From the NCBI RefSeq assembly GCF_030866825.1, contig NZ_CP133020.1, positions 1,736,001 through 1,800,000 on the forward strand: a stretch of 64,000 nt of DNA, written 5' to 3'. This DNA is from Rathayibacter sp. SW19 (lineage in GTDB: Bacteria > Actinomycetota > Actinomycetes > Actinomycetales > Microbacteriaceae). This document shows, piece by piece, positions 52,400-60,660 of this stretch (positions are counted from its first letter, which is position 1; the number at the start of each line of letters is the position of its first letter). The notes under the pieces were generated by a model. It was not told where the DNA came from, searched no databases, and saw only the letters and a program-made list of their open reading frames with translations. A program made the position numbers and the translations under genes.

Positions 52400-52471
52400 C
52401 TCCAAGGAGTCGCCCAGCGATCGCACGAGCTGTTACCAACACATCCACCGCCAACTCGAGGAGAAACGATC

Positions 52472-53536
52472 ATGTCCCCATCCCTGTTCGACGGAATCGA
52501 CGCCCACAGCGTCACGACACCCCGCTTGCGTGCCAACGTGCTGGAACGTCCCGCCGCGCAGGGCGCCGAGGCGGTGGCGACCGTCGTGTTCGTGCACGGC
52601 AACGTCTCATCCAGCCTGTTCTGGCAGCCGACCATGCTGGCACTGCCGGCGAGCGTGCGAGCGCTCGCGATCGACCTGCGCGGTTTCGGCGGCAGTGAGA
52701 CACTCCCAGTCGATGCGACCCGCGGACTGCGCGACTACGCGGACGACGTGTGGGGTGTGCTTGATGCGCTCGGCATCGCATCCGCTCATCTGGTCGGCTG
52801 GTCCATGGGCGGCGGTGTCGTGCTGCAGCAGCTGCTTGACCGACCGGATGCCGTCGCCTCGGTCACCCTCGTTTCCCCGGTTTCGCCCTATGGTTTCGGC
52901 GGCACGGCGGGCGCAGACGGCCGCGTGCTGACCGCCGACAACGCCGGCACCGGAGCCGGGGGAGCCAACCCTGACTTTGTGCGGAGCATCCGCGACGGCG
53001 ACACCAGCGTTGATACACCGACCACGGCCCGGTCGGTGTTCCGTTCCTCCTATGTCGCCGCCGGATACAGCTCAGAGCGTGAGGATCTCTGGGTCGAGTC
53101 GATGCTGACCACCGCGCTCGGCGACGGAAACTACCCAGGCGACTCGGTCGCATCCGAGAACTGGCCGGGCTTCGCGCCGGGGGAGCACGGCGTGCTGAAC
53201 ACGATGGCACCCAAGTACCTCGATCTCAGCGGAATCGTCGCGCTCGAGCGCAAACCGCCGATCCTCTGGGTGCGCGGCGAACAGGATGCGATCGTGTCCG
53301 ACGGCTCGTACTTCGACCTCAACATGCTCGGGCAGGTTGGTGTGATTCCGGGCTGGCCGGGGGCGGAGGTCGCGCCGCCGCAGCCGATGGTGACGCAGAC
53401 CAGGCACGTGCTCGACGAGTACCAGGCTGCCGGCGGTGCGTACACCGAGCTCGCGCTCGCGGACTGCGGCCACTCGCCGCACCTCGAGTATCCGGATGCC
53501 TTCGGTGCGGCATTGCGCGCCCAGCTCGGTCTGTGA
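52472..53536 (+). CDS. Alpha/beta hydrolase (second of pair)
   Basis: A 354-residue hydrolase: FVHGNVSSSLFWQP, DLRGFGGSE, nucleophile Ser in VGWSMGGGV, and catalytic His in ADCGHSPHLEYP. Larger than its neighbour, with a cap of about 130 residues rich in Gly. GAGGAG lies before the ATG. It is the last gene of the dehydrogenase-hydrolase run, which together with the thiolase could degrade hydroxybutyrate esters to acetyl-CoA. Paralogy to the preceding hydrolase is weak beyond the fold. Confidence 0.8.
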   Translation: MSPSLFDGIDAHSVTTPRLRANVLERPAAQGAEAVATVVFVHGNVSSSLFWQPTMLALPASVRALAIDLRGFGGSETLPVDATRGLRDYADDVWGVLDALGIASAHLVGWSMGGGVVLQQLLDRPDAVASVTLVSPVSPYGFGGTAGADGRVLTADNAGTGAGGANPDFVRSIRDGDTSVDTPTTARSVFRSSYVAAGYSSEREDLWVESMLTTALGDGNYPGDSVASENWPGFAPGEHGVLNTMAPKYLDLSGIVALERKPPILWVRGEQDAIVSDGSYFDLNMLGQVGVIPGWPGAEVAPPQPMVTQTRHVLDEYQAAGGAYTELALADCGHSPHLEYPDAFGAALRAQLGL

Positions 53537-53595
53537 CAGCGGCTGGAGGCTGGCATCGCGCTCTGGCATAGGATGCCGAGAGTCTACATTTCGTC

Positions 53596-53601
53596 TACAA
53601 T
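53596..53601 (+). promoter_or_regulatory. -10 box of mazEF-type operon
   Basis: TACAAT five bases before the ATG at 53607. GTCTACA occurs twice just here (53583-53589 and 53593-53599, overlapping the -10), a possible antitoxin operator. Confidence 0.45.
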
Positions 53602-53606
53602 GAGTT

Positions 53607-53840
53607 ATGACAGCTGAAACTACGACCGTGCGCGTTCGGCGGCCTGATTCCGAACGCCTTCAACTCATCGCCAAGGCTCGTGAGACCTCGGTGATTGATG
53701 TTGTGCACGACGCCCTTGACGCGCTGGAGCGGCGCGAGTTCTTACACGGGCTGGGTGAGGACTACCAGCGTTTGCGTAGTGATCCTGAACAGTGGGAGCG
53801 CTACGCGGCTGAACGCATCGAGTGGGATGCGCTCGCTTGA
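53607..53840 (+). CDS. MazE-like antitoxin
   Basis: A 77-residue protein with an N-terminal ribbon-helix-helix-like half (TTTVRVRRPDSERLQLIAKA) and an acidic C-terminal tail (EDYQRLRSDPEQWERYAAER) of the kind that occupies the toxin. It overlaps the MazF-type toxin gene by four bases. Antitoxins of this sort bind their own promoter with the toxin. Leaderless start is likely. Confidence 0.82.
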   Translation: MTAETTTVRVRRPDSERLQLIAKARETSVIDVVHDALDALERREFLHGLGEDYQRLRSDPEQWERYAAERIEWDALA

Positions 53841-54172
53841 TCTGGCGCGGGGAGGTCTACTCCGTGGATCTCGGCCGGCCGATCGGCCACGAACCGGCCT
53901 TCAGGCAGCCCGCCGTCGTGGTATCCGTCGATATCCTCAATAACGGTGCAGGTGGGCTGGTTATCGTCGTGCCGATCACGACGCGCGGATACGGGCTTCG
54001 AAGCCACATCGAATTGGAACCCGAGAATAGCGGGCTTGAACACACCTCATACGCCCGATGCGATCAGTTGCGGGTGGTCTCGGTCGAGCGGCTCACCTCT
54101 CGGCAAGGAATGGTCGATCCTGGCTCGATGCAAGAAATCGACCGGTCTTTGCGATTCGTCCTCGACTTGTGA
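53837..54172 (+). CDS. MazF/PemK-type endoribonuclease toxin
   Basis: A 111-residue toxin starting IWRGEVYSVDLGRPIGHEPAF, with RQPAVVVSVD, VPITTR and SYARCDQLRVVS: the MazF fold motifs with conserved Arg (PITTR) and a conserved Thr/Ser. It would cut mRNA when free of antitoxin. TTG 53837 gives the classic short overlap with the antitoxin stop; GTG five codons upstream (53822) is an alternative. The pair lies in the interrupted stretch between the M50 protease and ispG. Confidence 0.87.
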   Translation: MIWRGEVYSVDLGRPIGHEPAFRQPAVVVSVDILNNGAGGLVIVVPITTRGYGLRSHIELEPENSGLEHTSYARCDQLRVVSVERLTSRQGMVDPGSMQEIDRSLRFVLDL

Positions 54173-54291
54173 AAGTCGACTGCTCGCGCCGGGCCTCTAT
54201 CGAGTAGATCGAGGTACGCCGCAAGTTTCGCCATACCCTGCGGTGTTGTGTTGCCTCGGCCCATCACGGCTGAGCAGCTCGCGTGCGCGGG

Positions 54292-54525
54292 TTACCGGCT
54301 TTCGCGGCGCCGGCCAAGCAACCAACGCACGGCGAGAAAATCAACGAACACCGCTGCTGCAATCGCACCGATCGCGCCGATGCCGAACGCGGTCATGTTT
54401 CGGGTAGCCAGCATGACCATCGTCACGGCACCGGCGTTGACGACGACAACACCGAACAACGCAATCGTGGCAAACACCGCAACGTTCGACTTCTGATCCT
54501 GGGCCATCAATCCAGTATGTGTCAT
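54292..54525 (-). CDS. Small two-helix membrane protein
   Basis: A 77-residue protein with two hydrophobic segments (about 15-37 and 45-67) and a basic C-terminus (WLLGRRRESR). I do not recognise the family. It could start at the Met six codons downstream (54507). The gene diverges from the palindromic element array upstream of ispG. Confidence 0.5.
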   Translation of the reverse strand: MTHTGLMAQDQKSNVAVFATIALFGVVVVNAGAVTMVMLATRNMTAFGIGAIGAIAAAVFVDFLAVRWLLGRRRESR

Positions 54526-54593
54526 CGAGCATGTGCCATTCTGTGACGCCGGCCCGGACTCTGCGCGCTGGCCCGTTCGGCGCCCCTCCGGCT

Positions 54594-54983
54594 GTCGAGT
54601 AGCGACGCGAGGAACGAGCGCCGTGTATCGAGACCGGAGACTTTCGGCAGGCGACCCTTGGTCTCGATACGCCTGCTCGCCGCGCTCGCAGGCTACTCGA
54701 CCAGCGGAGGCGGTGGTCGAGTAGGGACGCGAGGAACGAGCGCCGTGTATCGAGACCGCACGCTGTAGTGCGACGCCCTGGGTCTCGATACGCCTGCTCG
54801 CTGCGCTCGCAGGCTACTCGACCAGCGGAAAGGTGCGGTACCGGTGGTCGAGTAGCGACGCGAGGAACGAGCGCCGTGTATCGAGACCAGAGACTTTCGG
54901 CAGGCGACCCTTGGTCTCGATACGCCGGCTCGCCCTTCGACTTGGCTCAGGGACCGAAGCTAGCAGGCTACTCGACCAGCGGA
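54594..54983. repeat. Array of three palindromic intergenic elements
   Basis: Unit 1 (about 54594-54708), unit 2 (about 54713-54828) and unit 3 (about 54844-54983) each have a left arm ending GTGTATCGAGACC and a right arm starting GGTCTCGATACGCC and ending CTACTCGACCAGCGG. The centres of units 1 and 3 are nearly identical, that of unit 2 differs. Unit 3 has a variant right arm also seen at 49255-49328. The array fills most of the gap between the small membrane protein gene and ispG. Confidence 0.9.
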
Positions 54984-55022
54984 AGGGGTCGAGGGTTCTG
55001 CTCAACGCTCAGCGGCGCGATC

Positions 55023-55028
55023 TACACT
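55023..55028 (+). promoter_or_regulatory. -10 box of leaderless ispG promoter
   Basis: TACACT six bases before GTG 55035, just downstream of the element array. It argues against the much longer in-frame extension that runs through the repeats. Confidence 0.5.
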
Positions 55029-55034
55029 GAGTCG

Positions 55035-56189
55035 GTGGCAGCAATCAATCTGGGGATGCCGAAGGCTCCCGACGTTCTCGCCCCGCGACGCAAGTCCCGT
55101 CAGATCCGGGTCGGCAAGGTTCTGGTCGGCGGTGACGCCCAAATCAGCGTGCAGTCGATGACGACGACGCCGACTCCGAACATCAATGCGACGTTGCAGC
55201 AGATCGCCGAGTTGACGGCATCCGGATGCGACATCGTGCGGGTCGCCGTTCCCAGTCGTGACGACGCGGAGGCGCTGCCGATCATTGCGAAGAAGTCGCA
55301 GATCCCGGTGATCGCCGACATCCACTTTCAGCCGAACTACGTGTTCGCCGCCATCGACGCAGGCTGCGCCGGTGTGCGGGTGAACCCCGGCAACATCCGC
55401 AAATTCGACGACCAGGTCGGCAAGATCGCGGCAGCGGCCAAGGCTGCGGGTGTCTCCATCCGCATCGGGGTGAATGCCGGGTCGCTCGAGCCGAGCATCC
55501 TGCAGAAATACGGCAAGGCGACACCGGAGGCCCTCGTCGAAAGCGCAGTCTGGGAGGCGAGTCTGTTCGAAGAGCACGACTTTCACGACTTCAAGATCTC
55601 GGTCAAGCACAATGACCCGATTGTCATGGTCAAGGCTTATCGGCTGCTTGCTGAGCGCGGCGATTGGCCGCTGCACCTCGGCGTGACGGAAGCCGGGCCG
55701 GCGTTCCAGGGCACGATCAAGAGCGCGACGGCTTTCGGAATTCTGCTCGCGGAGGGGATCGGCGACACGATTCGCGTTTCGCTGAGCGCGCCCCCTGTCG
55801 AAGAGATCAAGGTCGGCCTGCAGATTCTGCAGTCCCTCAACCTGCGCGAGCGCAAGCTCGAGATCGTCTCGTGCCCGTCATGCGGCCGAGCCCAGGTGGA
55901 TGTCTACACGCTCGCCGACGAGGTCACCGCCGGTCTGCAGGGCATGAGCGTTCCGCTGCGCGTGGCCGTGATGGGATGCGTCGTCAACGGACCTGGCGAG
56001 GCGCGCGAGGCCGACCTGGGCGTCGCATCCGGCAACGGCAAGGGACAGATCTTCGTTAAGGGCCAGGTCATCAAGACGGTGCCGGAATCGGAGATCGTGG
56101 CGACGCTCATCGAAGAAGCGAACCGCATCGCAGCCGAGCTGGCAGAGAGCCAGCCTTCCGGTGAGCCCACGGTGACGGTCGGGCACTGA
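55035..56189 (+). CDS. ispG: 4-hydroxy-3-methylbut-2-enyl diphosphate synthase
   Basis: A 384-residue iron-sulfur enzyme of the MEP pathway converting MEcPP to HMBPP. The N-terminal TIM-barrel starts [16 protein letters not shown] (as [14 protein letters not shown]), and the C-terminal domain has the cluster ligands in [11 protein letters not shown] and [15 protein letters not shown]. Length fits the actinobacterial family. The frame runs 89 codons further upstream but that part only translates palindromic repeats, so GTG 55035 is chosen. It belongs with dxr and the M50 protease in the conserved isoprenoid block. Confidence 0.95.
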   Translation: MAAINLGMPKAPDVLAPRRKSRQIRVGKVLVGGDAQISVQSMTTTPTPNINATLQQIAELTASGCDIVRVAVPSRDDAEALPIIAKKSQIPVIADIHFQPNYVFAAIDAGCAGVRVNPGNIRKFDDQVGKIAAAAKAAGVSIRIGVNAGSLEPSILQKYGKATPEALVESAVWEASLFEEHDFHDFKISVKHNDPIVMVKAYRLLAERGDWPLHLGVTEAGPAFQGTIKSATAFGILLAEGIGDTIRVSLSAPPVEEIKVGLQILQSLNLRERKLEIVSCPSCGRAQVDVYTLADEVTAGLQGMSVPLRVAVMGCVVNGPGEAREADLGVASGNGKGQIFVKGQVIKTVPESEIVATLIEEANRIAAELAESQPSGEPTVTVGH

Positions 56190-56254
56190 GGCACTATTCG
56201 ATCGCGTGCCGGAGGCCGGCGCGATTGCGGATGCTGCGTTAGTGACGCGCGACG

Positions 56255-56548
56255 TCAGGTGCGCTCGAGCAGGCGCGCTTCGATTTCGACCGCGATGTCC
56301 TGCACGTCGTCGAGCTCGCCTGACGCGACTCGCTTGGTGAAGAGGAATGCCTCGTCGCCCAGACGCCGCAACGCCTCCGCGTACTGAGTCAGGGTTGTAT
56401 CGATGGCGCGATCAAGAAGGTCGCGTTTGCTCGTGGTCTCAATGTAACGACGAACTGCTTCGCGCGCGATCTCCTGCATCGATCTGTTCTCAGCGGCGGC
56501 GCGGAGTCGGAGGGCCTCGGTCTCGTCAGCTGTGAGTCGAAGTGTCAT
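56255..56548 (-). CDS. Ribbon-helix-helix antitoxin-like protein, orphan
   Basis: A 97-residue protein starting MTLRLTADETEALRLRAAAE, a CopG/RHH fold with RSMQEIAREAVRRYI, then a charged C-terminal half. Such proteins are antitoxins or small repressors. No toxin gene is adjacent: downstream is only a 65-base gap to ispG. The inverted repeat at 56563-56580 just upstream is a likely self-operator. ATG 56548 is used; TTG two codons upstream is possible. Confidence 0.7.
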   Translation of the reverse strand: MTLRLTADETEALRLRAAAENRSMQEIAREAVRRYIETTSKRDLLDRAIDTTLTQYAEALRRLGDEAFLFTKRVASGELDDVQDIAVEIEARLLERT

Positions 56549-56562
56549 GGCCAAGAGCCCAC

Positions 56563-56580
56563 GGTATCGCTTGTGATACC
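56563..56580. promoter_or_regulatory. Inverted repeat GGTATC-N6-GATACC upstream of RHH gene
   Basis: A perfect 6+6 inverted repeat starting 15 bases before the RHH start codon, overlapping a TACCGT-like -10 on the minus strand. Position suits autorepression by the ribbon-helix-helix protein. Confidence 0.5.
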
Positions 56581-56611
56581 ACGCCGCTGATCGAGAGATC
56601 TGTGGAATTCG

Positions 56612-58084
56612 TCACACCGGGGCGCGGCCGGGGGCGTCCGCGGACGCAGAGTCGGGGGCATCCGCCGGTTCGAGCTGCACGACGCCGGTGGGGATGTCGG
56701 CGCGCACCACGCGCACGTCGATGGTCTGTCCGGCCAGAACCGAGTCGGGCACGTGGCACGATGCCGTGACGATCGGATCCGTGAGCTGCACGCGCGCCTT
56801 GCCGTCACGCACCTCGAGCACCCACGCCGTCAGCTGCTGCCCGACACGGTCGCGCAGCATCGCGGCCTCCACACGCTCGATCGACCCGGCGGACAACCGT
56901 GACTCGCGTTCGATGCCGGCGTGCATCAGGGCCGGCACCCCGGGGAGGCTCTGCCGCACCCAGTCCGGCACCGCCGCGCCGGCCGACACGGCGGCGCACA
57001 CCACGAGACCCCAGCGGTCGACCAGCCGCCTCAGCGGCGCGGTCACGTGAGCGTACGGCGCGGCGACCGCCGCCTGCATGGGGTTCGGCGGCGGCGCGCC
57101 GTCGAACGCGACGTAGCCCGCACCCCGGAATAGGGACACCGCCGCCTGCAGCACGGCGAGCGTCTGCGGGTCGTCGCGGTCGAGGCCGCGCAGGAACTGG
57201 CCGTACGGCATCCCACTCGGCCACGGGAGGCCAAGGGCAACGGTGCGCACCCGGAACGCGGACTGGGCCGCGTCATCGGCAGCGGGCATGGTGCGCAGGA
57301 TGCCAATGCCCGCGTCGAGCATGAGTGTGGCCGCCGCCATGCCCGTCATCAGCGACAGCTGGGCGTTCCAGTCCTCGAGCGGCAGCGGCCGGCGCCGCTC
57401 GACGACATAGCCGCCGGCGGCGTCTCGCACGATCTCTTCGTCCGCGAGGTTGAGGCTCGCACCGCCGCGCAGCCGTTCCTGCTCCAGTCGCGCGCGGCCG
57501 ATCTCGGGCAGGAGCGCAGCGGGTGAGTCGCTGTTATTGCGCTCGAGCGCGGCCTGCGTCGAGACGTAGTCGAGCTGTGCGCGCGAGCGCACCCAGGCTC
57601 GTTCGACGCGGTGCGCGAGCTCGGCGCCGCGGTCGTCGAGGTCGAACGTCCACACGAAGGCGGGGCGGTCCACTCCGGGAAGCAGTGACGCCTTGCCTTC
57701 GCTGATCGTGGTCGGATGCAGCGGAATAGCGCCGTCTGCGGCGTAGAGCGTTTCTCCGCGGCGGCGGGCCTCGGCATCCATCGCCCCGTTCGGCGCCACG
57801 AAGCCCGGCACGTCGGCGATCGCGTAGCGCACTCGCCACCCCGAGCCGAGTCGCTCCAGCTGCATCGCCTGGTCGAGGTCGCGCGACCCGGCGGGGTCGA
57901 GGGTGACGAACGGGATGCCGCGCAGGTCGAGCTGTGGGGGAGCGGCGACCGCCGCATCGGCCTCGGCGATCACCTCGGGCGGGAAGCCGTCGGGCAGCTG
58001 CAGCTGTGTGCGCAGGCCGGCCAGCGCGGCCGCGAGCGTTCCCTGGACGGTGGATGCCGTAAGCCGGGCGCGACGATGGGGCAC
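56612..58084 (-). CDS. RNB domain ribonuclease (RNase II/R family)
   Basis: A 490-residue 3'-5' exoribonuclease. The RNB core shows PFVTLDPAGSRDLDQAM with metal ligands Asp63, Asp69 and Asp71; the fourth position is Gln instead of Asp. Conserved YAIADVPGFV, RRRGETLYAADGAIPLHP and YAHVTAPLRRLVDRW follow. There are no N-terminal cold-shock domains; the C-terminal 80 residues look like an S1-type OB fold (VLEVRDGKARVQLTDP). This is the short actinobacterial form. A TAGAGT hexamer lies seven bases before the GTG start, so it is probably leaderless. Base composition is noticeably more GC-rich than its neighbours. Confidence 0.87.
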   Translation of the reverse strand: MPHRRARLTASTVQGTLAAALAGLRTQLQLPDGFPPEVIAEADAAVAAPPQLDLRGIPFVTLDPAGSRDLDQAMQLERLGSGWRVRYAIADVPGFVAPNGAMDAEARRRGETLYAADGAIPLHPTTISEGKASLLPGVDRPAFVWTFDLDDRGAELAHRVERAWVRSRAQLDYVSTQAALERNNSDSPAALLPEIGRARLEQERLRGGASLNLADEEIVRDAAGGYVVERRRPLPLEDWNAQLSLMTGMAAATLMLDAGIGILRTMPAADDAAQSAFRVRTVALGLPWPSGMPYGQFLRGLDRDDPQTLAVLQAAVSLFRGAGYVAFDGAPPPNPMQAAVAAPYAHVTAPLRRLVDRWGLVVCAAVSAGAAVPDWVRQSLPGVPALMHAGIERESRLSAGSIERVEAAMLRDRVGQQLTAWVLEVRDGKARVQLTDPIVTASCHVPDSVLAGQTIDVRVVRADIPTGVVQLEPADAPDSASADAPGRAPV

Positions 58085-58091
58085 GAGGTCA

Positions 58092-58097
58092 ACTCTA
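58092..58097 (-). promoter_or_regulatory. -10 box of leaderless RNB nuclease promoter
   Basis: Minus-strand TAGAGT is followed by seven bases and the GTG at 58084. Confidence 0.4.
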
Positions 58098-58183
58098 GGC
58101 GCGACCGCCGACCTGAAGGCTTCCCACCGTGAACTCGAGCGACGCCGCGCCCGCGGTACACCCGGCTGTGCGAAAGTGGGGGA

Positions 58184-59215
58184 ATGGATGCCGCACCCCT
58201 CGCCGACCAGATCGCCGCACTTCTCGATGCGGCCGGCGTCCGCTCGCAGCGCAAGCTGATCACGAGCATCCTGTCGACAGGCATCGAACTAGGCCAGGAC
58301 GGCACCGACCGCCTCGACCTCAAGATCGTCTCGGCGGCGCTGACGGAGATGCGAGATGCCTTCCGTCTGTTCGCGCCCTACGAAGGTGTTCCGAAGATCA
58401 CGGTCTTCGGTTCGGCCCGCACGAAGGAGCATGACCCGCTCTACCGGCAGGCAGTCGATGTCGCGTCAGCTCTGGCGGACAAGGGGTGGATGGTCGTCAC
58501 AGGGGCGGGGCCAGGAATCATGGAAGCGGCGGCCGAAGGTGCCGGGCCGGACCGCTCGATAGGAGTCTCCATCAGGTTGCCCTTCGAGGAGAAGCCGAAC
58601 GCGCTGATCGAGGCGACCGAAGACCGCCACGTCTCGATGAAGTACTTCTTCACGCGCAAGCTGATGCTGATGAAGGAGTCTGCCGGATTCGTCAGCCTGC
58701 CAGGCGGGTTCGGCACGCTCGACGAGACGTTCGAACTGCTCACCCTCCAGCAGACCGGCAAGGCGGAACCGGTGCCGATCGTGCTGCTCGACGGCACGGG
58801 CGGCACTTTCTGGGCCGGGCTGCAGCAGTACGTTGAGCGCGAGCTGGCGGCATCCGGAACCATCAACGCCGACGACTTCGATCGCGTGCTGATCACCGAC
58901 TCCGTGGATGCCGCGGTGGCCGAGATCACCGGATTCTGGCGCAACTACGACTCGCTGCGCTGGGTCGACGACACCCTCGTGCTGCGCCTGCGCGAGCGCC
59001 CGACCGACGTGGAACTGGGCGAACTCAACGAGCGTTTCGCGTGGCTGTGCGCCTCGGGCGCGATCGAACGCACCGTGCCGCTTCGAGACGAGGTGCGCGA
59101 CGACGACAAGCTCGACCTTGCGAGGATCGTGCTCCATCTCGACCAGCACCAGGTGGGTGAGCTGTACCGGCTGATCCGGGCGATCAACGCCCTGGGCAGC
59201 GCCCCGAAGAAGTGA
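58184..59215 (+). CDS. LOG family protein
   Basis: A 343-residue Rossmann-fold protein with ITVFGSARTKEHDPLY near residue 72, GWMVVTGAGPGIMEAAAEGA near residue 102, and the hallmark SLPGGFGTLDETFELLTLQQ near residue 170. LOG proteins hydrolyse nucleotide monophosphates, releasing free bases such as cytokinins; this longer form has extra helical N- and C-terminal segments common in actinobacteria, whose role is unclear. It diverges from the RNB nuclease gene. Confidence 0.87.
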   Translation: MDAAPLADQIAALLDAAGVRSQRKLITSILSTGIELGQDGTDRLDLKIVSAALTEMRDAFRLFAPYEGVPKITVFGSARTKEHDPLYRQAVDVASALADKGWMVVTGAGPGIMEAAAEGAGPDRSIGVSIRLPFEEKPNALIEATEDRHVSMKYFFTRKLMLMKESAGFVSLPGGFGTLDETFELLTLQQTGKAEPVPIVLLDGTGGTFWAGLQQYVERELAASGTINADDFDRVLITDSVDAAVAEITGFWRNYDSLRWVDDTLVLRLRERPTDVELGELNERFAWLCASGAIERTVPLRDEVRDDDKLDLARIVLHLDQHQVGELYRLIRAINALGSAPKK

Positions 59216-59307
59216 GCGCGCTGCACCAGTGAGCCGCCGGTGTGCGACCCACATCACCATTTTGTCTTGGGGGCGGTAGGTCAGCCCCGCGTAGCCGCCG
59301 AGGCCGC

Positions 59308-59313
59308 TATTCT
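59308..59313 (+). promoter_or_regulatory. -10 box of leaderless MFS transporter promoter
   Basis: TATTCT seven bases before ATG 59321, without a ribosome binding site. It marks this ATG as the start. Confidence 0.45.
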
Positions 59314-59320
59314 GAACGGC

Positions 59321-60655
59321 ATGTCTGAATCCGCCGGGCCTTTGGATAGCGCGGCTCGGCCGGCGCAGAACGGCGCCGTAAAACACCCGGAATCCGTGCC
59401 CACACCGGGTCTTCAACGACGAGTGCTGATCGTGCTATCGCTCGGTCAGATTCTCGGCGGTGTCGGCATGGGGGCGGCGCTCTCCCTCGGCTCGCTGCTG
59501 GTCGTCGCGGTAGCCCATGCGGATGCCTACGCCGGCCTCGCCACGACGATGGTCACCTTGGGCGCAGCGGTGTTCTCGATCCCGCTCGCGCGGCTCGCCG
59601 GAATCTCGGGCCGAGCGCTCGCGCTGGCGTGCGGAACCACCATCGCCGCAGTAGGAGCAGTTCTCGTCATTGTCGGGGCAGCGCTCGGCAGCCTGCCGCT
59701 GGTCTTAGTCGGTTTCGGCGCGGTCGGCGCGGGCAGCGCCGTCAACCTGCAGACCAGGTTCGCCGCCGTCGACCTCGCAGCTGACCGCACGCGCGGTCGC
59801 GACCTCTCGCTGGTGATCTGGGCGACGACCGTCGGCGTCGTGATCGGCCCCAATCTCGCCCCGCCGGGCGATCAGATCGGTCAAGCATTCGGGCTGCCGC
59901 CGCTCACCGGAGCGTTCGCGCTCACCGTCGTGTGCCAGTTGCTGGCGGCCGCCCTGTATCTCGTGGTCTTGCGCCCGGATCCACTGCTCACTGCACAGCG
60001 CCTGGCGCGGGCCTCCGAGGCACAGGCGATAGCGCCAGCGCCATCGGTGCGACGCAGCCGATGGGCGGGTGTCACGATTCTGCGGAACAACCGCGCTGCC
60101 GCTGTTGCCGTGATCACCCTGGCGCTCAGCAACACCGTTATGGTCGCGGTGATGGCCATGACCCCTGTGCATCTGATGAACGCGGGCGCGAGCATCATGA
60201 TCATCGGGTTGACGATCAGCCTGCACACGGCGGGCATGTACGCGCTGTCGCCGGTTTTCGGCATCCTCAGTGATCGTCTCGGCCGTCGAAGAGTGATCAT
60301 CCTCGGGCAGGTTCTGCTCGTGGGTTCGCTCGTGACCAACTGGTTCGCCGGCGACAACCAGGTGGCGGTGGCCGTGGCCCTGGTGCTGCTCGGGTTGGGG
60401 TGGTCGGCGAGCACGATCGCAGCATCCGCCCTGCTGACGGAGTCGGTGGCCGTCACACAGCGCACCTCCGTGCAGGGCTTCTCCGACTCGTTGATGAATC
60501 TGTGCGGCGCGGCTGGTGGCGCTCTTGCGGGGGTCGTCTTGGCGTGGGCAGGCTACGGCGTGCTCAACGTGCTCAGCCTGATTCTCGTCGCAGCCGTGGT
60601 CTGGGCGCTTGGCGTCGCCGCTCGGGCGCGGCTCCGGCCCGCGCCGCTAAAGTAG
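59321..60655 (+). CDS. MFS family transporter
   Basis: A 444-residue membrane transporter with about 12 hydrophobic helices and a 45-residue Ala/Pro-rich N-terminal tail. The inter-helix loop [13 protein letters not shown] matches the MFS conserved cytoplasmic loop between helices 8 and 9. The similarity is to YfcJ-like/drug efflux members; substrate unknown. The stop is five bases before the proS start. Confidence 0.85.
   Translation: MSESAGPLDSAARPAQNGAVKHPESVPTPGLQRRVLIVLSLGQILGGVGMGAALSLGSLLVVAVAHADAYAGLATTMVTLGAAVFSIPLARLAGISGRALALACGTTIAAVGAVLVIVGAALGSLPLVLVGFGAVGAGSAVNLQTRFAAVDLAADRTRGRDLSLVIWATTVGVVIGPNLAPPGDQIGQAFGLPPLTGAFALTVVCQLLAAALYLVVLRPDPLLTAQRLARASEAQAIAPAPSVRRSRWAGVTILRNNRAAAVAVITLALSNTVMVAVMAMTPVHLMNAGASIMIIGLTISLHTAGMYALSPVFGILSDRLGRRRVIILGQVLLVGSLVTNWFAGDNQVAVAVALVLLGLGWSASTIAASALLTESVAVTQRTSVQGFSDSLMNLCGAAGGALAGVVLAWAGYGVLNVLSLILVAAVVWALGVAARARLRPAPLK
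60648..60653 (+). promoter_or_regulatory. -10 box of leaderless proS promoter
   Basis: TAAAGT overlaps the MFS stop region and lies seven bases before the GTG at 60661; no ribosome binding site is present. Confidence 0.4.
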
Positions 60656-60660
60656 AACGC

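Noticed and set aside
54594..54983. Possible insertion sequence remnant
   Set aside because: Only arms and short centres are present, with no transposase reading frame or target duplication that I can see; treated as palindromic elements.
54768..55034. In-frame N-terminal extension of ispG
   Set aside because: It translates palindromic elements and has no similarity to IspG; a leaderless GTG at 55035 with a -10 box fits the family start.
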